Below are positions 42,569 through 50,114 of a stretch of DNA of 64,000 nucleotides, piece after piece. The DNA lies in contig CAYJDA010000009.1 in NCBI GenBank assembly GCA_964368815.1, forward strand, positions 1 through 64,000. The letters are read 5' to 3'. Source of the DNA: CAYJBH01 sp964368815 (lineage in GTDB: Bacteria > Bacillota > Clostridia > Oscillospirales > Ruminococcaceae). The notes under the pieces were generated by a model that saw only the letters and a program-made list of their open reading frames with translations, was not told the DNA's origin and searched no databases. Both the position numbers and the translations under genes were made by a program. The first letter of the stretch is position 1, and every line of letters starts with the position of its first letter.

Positions 42569-43429
42569 TTATTTTTTAGCACCCGCTTTTAATGCTTGTT
42601 CTCTAATTCCAAAACTTAATGCTTTCGTTGGGCAAGCGCTTTTGCATTTTAAGCATCGAATACACTCTAAATCCCTTGCATTTTTGGAAGGGTTAAGCTG
42701 CATCTCGCAGGCTTTTGCACACCTTTTACAACTGATGCAACTCACTTTATTACAGCGTAGCTGAAATAGTGAAAATCTATTAAACAATGCGTATATAGCG
42801 CCGAGCGGACAGATGTATTTACAAAACGGACGATATATAATTATTGATGCTAACACCGTTAATAACAAAATAATGTTTTTATGAACAAATAGCCATCCAA
42901 CGCTGGCTCTTATCCCCTCGTTTGTTAATACAAGCGGGATTCCTGCCTCTAATGTACCGACAGGGCAGATGTATTTACAAAAATATGGCTGACCGAGACC
43001 GGTAAAGTCTACCCAAAACATCGGAAGAAGAATAACAAATACAGCTAAAATTAAGTATTTTAATAGCCTTAATAGCTTGTCACCCTTAAAGGTTTGAATC
43101 TTCTTTATAAATGGTATTTTATGCAATAGCTCCTGTATTAGCCCAAATGGACACAGAAAACCGCAAACAAATCTTCCTAACACCATTCCTATAACAAGAA
43201 AAAAACCAAGCAGGTAAAAGGGGATATTAAATCCTCTGCCACCGAGTGAAGCCTGCAGGCTACCTATCGGACAGCTACCAAGTGCACCGGGGCAGGAGTA
43301 GCAGTTCATTCCGGGTACACAGGCATATTTAAGGTTTCCTGTATATATCTTACCGGTGAAGAACCCAACAAAATACCCGTTTGTAATAACAGCAAAACCA
43401 GCCTGTACTGCCTTTCTGATTTTTTCCAT
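42569..43429 (-). CDS. NapH-like membrane 4Fe-4S protein
   Basis: A 286-aa membrane electron carrier. About five helices are interleaved with CxxxCP-type motifs (CGFLCPFG, CKYICPVG, CKYICPLG). The C-terminus has two ferredoxin motifs (CISCKRCAKAC and CIRCLKCKSAC). This is the NapH/CcoG-like polyferredoxin architecture. I use ATG 43429, which overlaps the stop of the 47-aa gene upstream (TAATG). The three-gene set with a TlpA lipoprotein suggests electron delivery from the cytosol to an external thiol. Confidence 0.85.
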   Translation of the reverse strand: MEKIRKAVQAGFAVITNGYFVGFFTGKIYTGNLKYACVPGMNCYSCPGALGSCPIGSLQASLGGRGFNIPFYLLGFFLVIGMVLGRFVCGFLCPFGLIQELLHKIPFIKKIQTFKGDKLLRLLKYLILAVFVILLPMFWVDFTGLGQPYFCKYICPVGTLEAGIPLVLTNEGIRASVGWLFVHKNIILLLTVLASIIIYRPFCKYICPLGAIYALFNRFSLFQLRCNKVSCISCKRCAKACEMQLNPSKNARDLECIRCLKCKSACPTKALSFGIREQALKAGAKK

Positions 43430-43572
43430 TATCCAATCCCCACGCATTCAAGGCAGATACGGATGGATTTTTGAAGGACGCCATAGGCATCATCGTTTGC
43501 AATCCCTGCTATTATCATAACAATGCCCAGAGCAATAACGCCAATGCAGGCAGCTACCCTGTTTACTCGCAT
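43429..43572 (-). CDS. CD1871A-family small CXXC membrane protein, 47 aa
   Basis: A 47-aa product with one hydrophobic helix (about 7-25) and a conserved end, ICLECVGIG, carrying a CxxC pair. This matches the CD1871A-type family found beside Fe-S membrane proteins in Clostridia. An AAGGAGGG ribosome site sits three bases from ATG 43572. Its stop overlaps the start of the NapH-like gene by one base and it lies 30 bases after the TlpA-type gene. The CxxC may relay electrons or thiols between its two neighbours. Confidence 0.85.
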   Translation of the reverse strand: MRVNRVAACIGVIALGIVMIIAGIANDDAYGVLQKSIRICLECVGIG

Positions 43573-43602
43573 TAACCCTCCTTGGTTTCAACAATATGTG
43601 TT

Positions 43603-44244
43603 TTATGCGTCAAGATTATCTTCAATAACCTGTGCCCAGCCATCTTTATCCTTTGCACCGGTGTAAACATTTTCGAGAATATTGCCGTTAGAGTCCACTA
43701 AAAAAGAGGTAGGAAAAGCTTGAACTGAGGATAAAAATTCATTAAATAATATTTCATCCGGAAAAACAATGTCGAACTCTACGCCGGACTGCGCTGAAAT
43801 AGTTAGTGCAGAACCTAATGCATCTTCGTCTATCGTGCCGTCATTTTTTATGGTATCGGTAACTATTCCAACAACTCCGATTCCTTCTTCCCTAAGCTCT
43901 TTTTCCAGCTCAGCAAGCTCCGGCATCTCGGCGACACAGGGAGGGCACCAGGTTGCCCAAACATTAACCAGTGTTAGCTCGTTTTCATAAAAAACGTCAC
44001 CGGAAAAAGGTTCACCATATATATCTACGCTTTGAACTTCGGATAATGTTAAATTAACATCCGCATCTTCTTCGGAAGATTCCGACTCAGGAGTATCGCT
44101 GGGAATAGTTTCAGCTGTAGAGATATCCTCCTCTAAAATCGGTTCCGTTTCCGGCTCGCTCGAAACGGTAGACTCTGCATCACTACAGGCGGTAAAAATC
44201 AGCAATGCTAAAACTGCCGATAACAATAAAGTAATAGTTTTCAT
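43603..44244 (-). CDS. TlpA-like thioredoxin-fold lipoprotein
   Basis: An extracytoplasmic thiol-disulfide protein of 213 aa. The signal peptide ends in a lipobox-like FTAC (Cys20), followed by an acidic Ser/Glu/Thr linker (about 21-65). The redoxin domain has the active site WCPPC (Cys100, Cys103) and a cis-Pro region in FPTSFLVD. The ATG at 44244 is preferred over GTG 44256, because GAGG overlaps that GTG. It leads a three-gene operon with the CD1871A-type and NapH-like genes. Confidence 0.88.
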   Translation of the reverse strand: MKTITLLLSAVLALLIFTACSDAESTVSSEPETEPILEEDISTAETIPSDTPESESSEEDADVNLTLSEVQSVDIYGEPFSGDVFYENELTLVNVWATWCPPCVAEMPELAELEKELREEGIGVVGIVTDTIKNDGTIDEDALGSALTISAQSGVEFDIVFPDEILFNEFLSSVQAFPTSFLVDSNGNILENVYTGAKDKDGWAQVIEDNLDA

Positions 44245-44262
44245 ATTTGTCCTCACAATATT

Positions 44263-44492
44263 ATCTCCGGCGTAGCCGGAGCTATTTGGGTGGTAGGTAT
44301 CATCTCCGGCGTAGCCGGAGCTATTTNNNNNNNNNNNNNNNNNNNNNNNNNNNNNNNNNNNNNNNNNNNNNNNNNNNNNNNNNNNNNNNNNNNNNNNNNN
44401 NNNNNNNNNNNNNNNNNNNNNNNNNNGTAGCCGGAGCTATTTGGGTGGTAGGTATCATCTCCGGCGTAGCCGGAGCTATTTGGGTGGTAACT
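44263..44492. repeat. 39-bp tandem hairpin repeat interrupted by an assembly gap
   Basis: Units of 39 bp begin at 44263 and 44302, and again after the gap (a partial unit 44427-44456 and one at 44457). Each contains a perfect inverted repeat with arms CTCCGGC and GCCGGAG around GTA. Exactly 100 N fill 44327-44426, so the true copy number is unknown. The array sits in the predicted 5' leader of the TlpA operon. The open frame running through it is an artefact. Confidence 0.9.
44327..44426. other. Assembly gap (100 N)
   Basis: One hundred N, the conventional length for a scaffold gap of unknown size, inside the 39-bp repeat array. Confidence 0.98.
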
Positions 44493-44536
44493 TAGTAATT
44501 ATTTCTTCCTTTGGCGGAGATATTGGGCTTACTTAT

Positions 44537-44565
44537 ATTGTACTCCGAAATGGATGTTAATTCAA
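44537..44565 (-). promoter_or_regulatory. Promoter of the TlpA operon
   Basis: On the minus strand, TTGAAT (44560-44565), 17 bases and TACAAT (44537-44542). The transcript would begin near 44530, so the whole 39-bp repeat array lies in a leader of about 290 bases or more. The region 44566-44666 shows nothing else recognisable. Confidence 0.6.
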
Positions 44566-44666
44566 TACAAAAAAAGAGTTTAATCGGTTAAATTTTTGTG
44601 AACAAATTGAGTTGAGGGCACAATTTAACAATGTCTACTCATGATATAACTGTAATTATCGCTGAT

Positions 44667-45965
44667 TTAATCCTCAGCTATATCTATTTCGATTGCATCA
44701 TCAATGTTTCCGAATATTGGAGAGCTGCCATCAAAGGTTGGCCATGGATTAATGGCATATCTATCTATTTGCAGCTGATAGTGCAGATGATTTCCGGTAG
44801 AATACCCTGTAGTTCCGATTCCACCGATGTGCTGTCCCTTTTCAACCAGTTCTCCCGCTGCACAGTTTAGCGTGTTTAGATGGAACATATATGCCTTTAA
44901 GCCGCCTCCGAAATCTAACACTATGGTATTTCCGCTCAAGGCTAAAAAGCCCGCAAATTCCACCATTGCATTATTCGGGGCAATAATCGGGGTGTCCTGT
45001 GGGGCGGCTATGTCTATTCCGCCGTGATATCCATCAAAAGAACCGTTTATATATCTTGCCAAACCGTATTCGCTGGAAATTCTTCCCTCGGCTGGCATTA
45101 AAAACTCACCCTGCCAGTATTGATTACCGTCCTTAGTTTCGTATAAAGGGTAAATAGCTTCTCGGTACTCTGCGCTCGCCTCGGCACTGTCGGCAAGGGA
45201 CGATGTGCTGGTATCCATATTAAAACTCTGGGTTCCAAAATCATAAGCTGCAACATTTATATCAAAGGATTCGGTATAGCTACCGGCTGTAACGGTTGCA
45301 GAGTAAACTCCGGGTGTTACCAGATACCCTGTCGGTACAATGGTGGTATACACACCGTCTTTTTCGGTAAAAAGAGTGTTTCCAAGTTCACTTGTTAAGG
45401 AGGGAACTACCCCCTGAGGCAGATCATAAATATGAATCGATATCATATCTCCCTGTGAAACATCGGTTTCGGAAATCAGGATTGAAACAGGTGGTATTGG
45501 AAGTGTTAGGATATAGTCGAAACTATAGCTAAAGCTACCGAATCCCTCCTCGTCGTTGCCCTGATAAATGGTAAATGCATAGCTGTAGTGCCCGGGGTCG
45601 GTTGGCTGAAACGCAACCACATCCTCGGCACTACCGGATATTATTACCTCATTATTTAAACTTAGGGTAGCCGTGCTGTCATTTCCCACCGGAATATCTA
45701 TCGACAGCGGCTCGCCCTCATTTTCGATGACTACCATAGGTAGGTCATAATTATTTGAAATGGTTTTTCCCTGTGGCTGAAACAAAACCGGATATGTCCA
45801 GCTATCCTGAAAAGCGGATATCTGCTCGCCCTCAACAACAACAGCAGGACTTACAACGGTAACCTCTCCAACCGACTCAACGTAGTCGGTATAGTAAAAA
45901 TATCCACCAACACCTAAACCTGATGCTGCTAAAAAAATAATAATAAGGGTTATTAAGTACTTCAT
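44667..45965 (-). CDS. M23 family metallopeptidase (LytM-type), membrane-anchored
   Basis: A peptidoglycan endopeptidase of 432 aa. One N-terminal helix (about 4-24) is followed by Ig-like or beta-rich regions (about 30-260) and a C-terminal LytM domain. The zinc ligands are His and Asp in HGGIDIAAP and the HLH motif in GNHLHYQ. I use ATG 45965 behind GAGG instead of the TTG just upstream. It begins 15 bases after the stop of the Fe-S-like subunit gene and appears to be in the same operon as the XDH-like trio. Confidence 0.88.
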   Translation of the reverse strand: MKYLITLIIIFLAASGLGVGGYFYYTDYVESVGEVTVVSPAVVVEGEQISAFQDSWTYPVLFQPQGKTISNNYDLPMVVIENEGEPLSIDIPVGNDSTATLSLNNEVIISGSAEDVVAFQPTDPGHYSYAFTIYQGNDEEGFGSFSYSFDYILTLPIPPVSILISETDVSQGDMISIHIYDLPQGVVPSLTSELGNTLFTEKDGVYTTIVPTGYLVTPGVYSATVTAGSYTESFDINVAAYDFGTQSFNMDTSTSSLADSAEASAEYREAIYPLYETKDGNQYWQGEFLMPAEGRISSEYGLARYINGSFDGYHGGIDIAAPQDTPIIAPNNAMVEFAGFLALSGNTIVLDFGGGLKAYMFHLNTLNCAAGELVEKGQHIGGIGTTGYSTGNHLHYQLQIDRYAINPWPTFDGSSPIFGNIDDAIEIDIAED

Positions 45966-45980
45966 CAATCCTCGTGTAAA

Positions 45981-46895
45981 CTATTCTTCGGTCTCAACGT
46001 CCGGTATTTCTAAGGTTTTATGGTGTTTTTCCTTAAATGCTGCAGAAAACTTTCCGAAAAAACCAATCTTTTGTTTATCGTCAGATTTTTTATTCTTTTT
46101 TCCACCTTCATAGTTTTCGGCAAAGCCTTCATCAAATATGCTAACCGGAACAACCTCAGATTGTGGTGGACGGTTATCAACCATAGGCTCCAACCAGTTG
46201 TCGTCCATCTCAACAACGCTATCATCAACTATGGGCTCAACCGCAATTGGAGTCGGTTCAACAACTTCTTCTTGTTTTTCCGCAACCGGCTGTGGTGACA
46301 TGATTACGGGCGTTTGTGCTGACTCGGTTGCAATCGGAGATATCACGGTAGATTCTACCGATGTTATCTGAATTGGCATATCCTTCTTCTTCACATACTT
46401 AAGCTCCATTATTTCAAGAGCTTTATTTTGTTTTTCAAGCTGAGTTGGAAGTGTTATCCTACCATTATTATATGCCGCAGTTACTACAGATATAACATCG
46501 TTAATATCGATATCACAGCACAGCGAACCCTGTAGCGTGGAGGCGATTTTATAACGTGTCGGTGCATTTTCTGCGGCGCAGAGCGGCAGGCAAAGCATGA
46601 TAATATTGCCAACACACTTATCACAGCTATCCTCTAAAACGGCTAAAAGTTTGTTTTGTAGCTCAAGGGCGCGGCTGTTAGTTTTTATCCATTCAGACGT
46701 AATAACATCCCGGCCTATAGCACGCACCACTGGAAATCTACAGGAGTCTACCGCTTCACCGTTTACGACTACAATTTCTTTATTACAGCCGACACCTCGA
46801 CCGAAATACAAAGCCTCACAAAGTGAAACTGTATCTTCAATATAACAGCTGAAATCCTTTTCGTTTAACCTAAAGGAAATAACCTCTTTTTTCAT
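45981..46895 (-). CDS. Degenerate xanthine-dehydrogenase-type 2Fe-2S subunit with long C-terminal extension
   Basis: A 304-aa protein. Residues 1-145 follow the CoxS/XdhC layout: a beta-grasp start (VISFRLNEKDF), VVVNGEAVDSC, then a helical second domain with NIIMLCLPL and LQGSLCCDI. The plant-type 2Fe-2S loop is deleted, leaving only Cys37 and Cys52 of four. The second site keeps CxxC (Cys91, Cys94) but CRC has become Cys126-Cys127. Residues 150-304 are a Pro/Glu/Val-rich linker and Lys-rich tail not found in CoxS. ATG 46895 is chosen because AAAGG abuts the upstream GTG. Cluster binding is doubtful. Confidence 0.65.
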   Translation of the reverse strand: MKKEVISFRLNEKDFSCYIEDTVSLCEALYFGRGVGCNKEIVVVNGEAVDSCRFPVVRAIGRDVITSEWIKTNSRALELQNKLLAVLEDSCDKCVGNIIMLCLPLCAAENAPTRYKIASTLQGSLCCDIDINDVISVVTAAYNNGRITLPTQLEKQNKALEIMELKYVKKKDMPIQITSVESTVISPIATESAQTPVIMSPQPVAEKQEEVVEPTPIAVEPIVDDSVVEMDDNWLEPMVDNRPPQSEVVPVSIFDEGFAENYEGGKKNKKSDDKQKIGFFGKFSAAFKEKHHKTLEIPDVETEE

Positions 46896-46921
46896 AAACG
46901 TTTTCACCTTTCCTGTCGATG

Positions 46922-47788
46922 TTATTTTTTTGCAAGCTCTATGCTGTGGTTAATAACCGACTTTGCGGTTTCACGTACAAGATGAACTATAAAATCATGG
47001 TTGGAGTCGTTACCGTTATCCGGCTCTACCGAGTGCAGTATTGCGGCGGTTATAGGGCTAATGTCGGCAGGAAAAATTCCGCTACCCTCAGCAAGGATTT
47101 CCGCCTCAGAAAGTCTTCTCGGGGGATGATTGTCGCTTACATAGCAGAGTCTTAGTTGTTCAAACCTCATGCCATCAGCGCTTAAACGAAGATTGGCACT
47201 ACAACACATCAGGGTGTTTTCCGGATTGTTGTGGGTAACATAACGGTAGCTGGAGCCAAACATCCTGTCTAACGAGGCGCTTTCGACTATAACAGCGGTG
47301 AGTATTTCTCCCTTTTCGAGTAGAGCCTTACCATCGAAATCGTATAGTTCAAAAAGCGGAATTAGTCTTTTATTTTCACCCTTTTGAAGCTGTACTATCG
47401 CTTCATAGGCGCAAAGACATGCCGTCGTTTCGCGAACGCCTTCCGATTTACAGAGATTTCCCCCAAGCGTTGCTGTATTTCTAAAAGTTGCCGAACCAAT
47501 ACCTCTAACCGAATCGGCAACTGCCGGAATCATATTGCGTATTATAGGGTTTTCTATAAGGTCGGTAAATGTTGTTGCACAGCCGATAACAAGATTTCCG
47601 TCACCGTCTGTAAATATACAACGAAGTTCCTCTATATCTGCAAGCGATACTAACTCTGTACAGTTATTAAAAGTGCTCGCGTAGAGGCTATTTCCCCCGC
47701 CTATTATCTCGGCAGAACCATTTTCGGTTAAGATATCAACCGCTTCCTGCAGGCTTTTTGGTGTATATATTTTCTGCGGATTAAACAT
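46922..47788 (-). CDS. FAD-binding subunit of a xanthine-dehydrogenase-like complex
   Basis: A 288-aa CoxM/XdhB-type flavoprotein. The FAD pyrophosphate loops are partly kept: EIIGGGNSL (canonical AGGTDL) and RNTATLGGNL (canonical RNxATxGGN). The C-terminal CO-dehydrogenase flavoprotein domain follows. It is the best preserved of the three subunits. ATG 47788 is nine bases from AAAGG; an ATG at 47797 abuts that site. It lies between the large and small subunit genes with gaps of 24 and 26 bases. Confidence 0.78.
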   Translation of the reverse strand: MFNPQKIYTPKSLQEAVDILTENGSAEIIGGGNSLYASTFNNCTELVSLADIEELRCIFTDGDGNLVIGCATTFTDLIENPIIRNMIPAVADSVRGIGSATFRNTATLGGNLCKSEGVRETTACLCAYEAIVQLQKGENKRLIPLFELYDFDGKALLEKGEILTAVIVESASLDRMFGSSYRYVTHNNPENTLMCCSANLRLSADGMRFEQLRLCYVSDNHPPRRLSEAEILAEGSGIFPADISPITAAILHSVEPDNGNDSNHDFIVHLVRETAKSVINHSIELAKK

Positions 47789-47812
47789 TAATGACATCCT
47801 TTCTGCATTAAG

Positions 47813-49957
47813 CTATATCAGTCCTGCCTGTTCAAGCTCCTCAAAAAGTTTTTCCGAAGTTATCGGTAGGGAGTTGAGCTTTATTCCGGTTGCATTTAGT
47901 ATTGCATTTCTTATTGCAGGTGCTACTGCTACAAATGGAGCATCGCCAACCGTTCTGCTAATAACGCTATTTTTTTCCTCATCGTTAATAAACTCTACAA
48001 ATACGTCATCAGTTTTGAACCGCTCTCGATAGGGCATACATCCTTTAGGTTTGCCGATATCATTATCAAAGGAAATTTTTTCTCCAAGGGTGAATGCAAC
48101 TGCATCGTTTATCTTTTCAACGCACTGCTTTTCAAGCAACCTGTTATCAGCAATATCGCCGTTATCTAAAACAACTATTACCTTTTCGACCTCAACCTTA
48201 CACAGCGGTATGTTTACCGAAACTTCAGCAAAACAAACACCAAAGCTTAGAGATTTATCGTCACTAAGGCTGTAATGCTCAACCATGGGAATTATTCCCT
48301 GCTCAAACATATCCTCAATTATATCGTATAAAGGTAAAACCCTGTGTAGGCTTTGAGGATCAATCAGATACCCATCCTTTATTTCGGGTTGAGAAAGCTC
48401 GCAACCAAGATGGTTTATTGCGTGGTTTATCAGCATATCTCGAAGCATTATGGTGGCTTCTCTTAATGCACAGCAGGTTGAGTATTCGTTTTTATAAGGC
48501 AAGCTATCGCATGGTGGCATAACAAAAATCGTGTTGCTGTTTATTCCGATTATTTCGGAAGTTGCCTCAATGAGTTTATTTTTTATTGCTAAACTCGGTT
48601 GTAACCCTCCGAGCGAAATTTTCAAGCTTGCGTCCGGCGATAAGGTTAGCTTTACAGTTGAGCCGGGGCCGTTATCCTGCTCTACATAGCATAGCATTGC
48701 CATGCCAAGTCCCTTACGGATATCTCCGGTTTGATTTTGGTTTTCTTTGCGTCGATTATCCCAGTCGGTAAGCTCTCGTCCTCTAATAATACAACGATCG
48801 AGGTTATAGTTGTTAGCGTTAAATCCATCCACTGTATCAGCATAGCCGGCGCGAATACAGTTTTTAATTCTAAGGAGCATGGGATCCGTTTTACGATCAA
48901 ATGCAATATCGTCGATATGACTTTCTACAGCAAAAAGCGCGTGAGCTATACCATGACCCTGCATCGCCCAGGTTGGCGAAAGATTGCTGTATTTACTGTC
49001 GACCGTAGCACGATAGCTTCCGTGTGCCGAATAGAGAACCCTTATTAAACCTGCCGCCGCAACTGCAGCGCCATGTGAATTAACCGCATATGCTCCGAGG
49101 TTTGAGGTTATTTCCGCAACACGCTCGATAAAACAGTCGTTATCAGTTAGCGTAGTTTGAAGCTTAAATCTCATAGGAGTTCTAATAATAAACTGCTTCT
49201 CGCTATCCGATATCATAACCGGCTGTCCCTCGAGCTCTGTAGCCAAAAATGCACAGAGTGGCTCATAGTGTATATCACTTACCGCGGCGCCATTGTTAAC
49301 AACCCTAACCGCACTCATGGGTATATTTAACGCCTCAGAAATAGTTTTACGAAGTTTAAATCCATTTGCCGAGCTGTAAACCGTAATGCTACCAGCAGTT
49401 TTACAGCATATACAACCCTTAACATTATCGGCATAGGTTGGTTTAACATTATATGCGCCGGAATAGCCCTCGCCGATGGTTTCCGCCTTTTCGCCCTCGG
49501 ACTCTTCATGCCTACCAAACATATTTTCCGTTGCCCCTTCGTGCAACTCATTTTCACGGGTTACAGAATTATCAACCGTGAAATACGGAACATTTTTTGA
49601 ATACTCCACCTTTACTAATCGCAATGCTTGCTCCGCCACAAATTCACTTGTTGCAACCACAACAAGAATCGGCTCACCATAGTATCTAATACGGTTAGAA
49701 AGGATTACCGAGCTCGGCCTTTTATGTACGCGCCCCTTGTCCGATTCTTGATCGGTTAGGGAAAACAAGCCGCTTTTAATATCAAAACAGCTGACAATTT
49801 TAATTACACCCTCTACGCTCTTGGCGGCCTCGGTATCTACCGAGGTAACAAATCCATTTGCAATTTCACTGTGCAGTATTTTTGCAACAAGACATTTGCC
49901 GGGCGATGTATCCCACCTTGTTGCCATATTCATTCTATCAGCATTACCGTCCAACAT
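47813..49957 (-). CDS. Degenerate molybdopterin-subunit homologue (CoxL/XdhA-like)
   Basis: A 714-aa protein with clear XDH large-subunit layout, including the IRYYGEPILVVVA, VRVVNNG and VAVAPAIRNAILNATG blocks. The key sites are lost: the GGGFGGK cofactor loop reads GAAVSDI (about 223-229), the AFRGFG arginine loop reads TWAMQGHG (about 329-336), the GQG loop reads GGLQPS, and the catalytic Glu of GxGE is Asp672. Molybdopterin chemistry is therefore unlikely. The frame is intact, with a strong promoter and an AGAGG ribosome site. Function is unknown. Confidence 0.75.
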   Translation of the reverse strand: MLDGNADRMNMATRWDTSPGKCLVAKILHSEIANGFVTSVDTEAAKSVEGVIKIVSCFDIKSGLFSLTDQESDKGRVHKRPSSVILSNRIRYYGEPILVVVATSEFVAEQALRLVKVEYSKNVPYFTVDNSVTRENELHEGATENMFGRHEESEGEKAETIGEGYSGAYNVKPTYADNVKGCICCKTAGSITVYSSANGFKLRKTISEALNIPMSAVRVVNNGAAVSDIHYEPLCAFLATELEGQPVMISDSEKQFIIRTPMRFKLQTTLTDNDCFIERVAEITSNLGAYAVNSHGAAVAAAGLIRVLYSAHGSYRATVDSKYSNLSPTWAMQGHGIAHALFAVESHIDDIAFDRKTDPMLLRIKNCIRAGYADTVDGFNANNYNLDRCIIRGRELTDWDNRRKENQNQTGDIRKGLGMAMLCYVEQDNGPGSTVKLTLSPDASLKISLGGLQPSLAIKNKLIEATSEIIGINSNTIFVMPPCDSLPYKNEYSTCCALREATIMLRDMLINHAINHLGCELSQPEIKDGYLIDPQSLHRVLPLYDIIEDMFEQGIIPMVEHYSLSDDKSLSFGVCFAEVSVNIPLCKVEVEKVIVVLDNGDIADNRLLEKQCVEKINDAVAFTLGEKISFDNDIGKPKGCMPYRERFKTDDVFVEFINDEEKNSVISRTVGDAPFVAVAPAIRNAILNATGIKLNSLPITSEKLFEELEQAGLI

Positions 49958-50023
49958 ATACCTCTTTAGATAACTGTTTTAATCGATTATCACAAAATTA
50001 ATAAAACATATAAATGCATATAC

Positions 50024-50052
50024 ATAATACTAAAAAAAACACCTGTTGTCAA
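50024..50052 (-). promoter_or_regulatory. Promoter of the XDH-like / M23 operon
   Basis: On the minus strand, TTGACA (50047-50052), 17 bases and TATTAT (50024-50029), about 60 bases before the large-subunit start codon and just downstream of the chemoreceptor terminator. Confidence 0.72.
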
Positions 50053-50101
50053 GCGAAAAAACCACCGGATATGTCCGGTTTGGACAATGCCGGCGGTTTT
50101 T
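50052..50101 (-). terminator. Rho-independent terminator of the chemoreceptor gene
   Basis: A long hairpin with outer arms at 50057-50067 and 50090-50100 (AACCACCGG pairing with CCGGCGGTT) and an inner GTCC/GGAC stem. On the minus strand it is followed by a T-run, then the next operon's promoter. Confidence 0.85.
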
Positions 50102-50114
50102 ATCTGCTTATTGA

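Noticed and set aside
44247..44495. Open frame through the 39-bp array and the N gap
   Set aside because: It includes unknown bases and only encodes the repeat unit.
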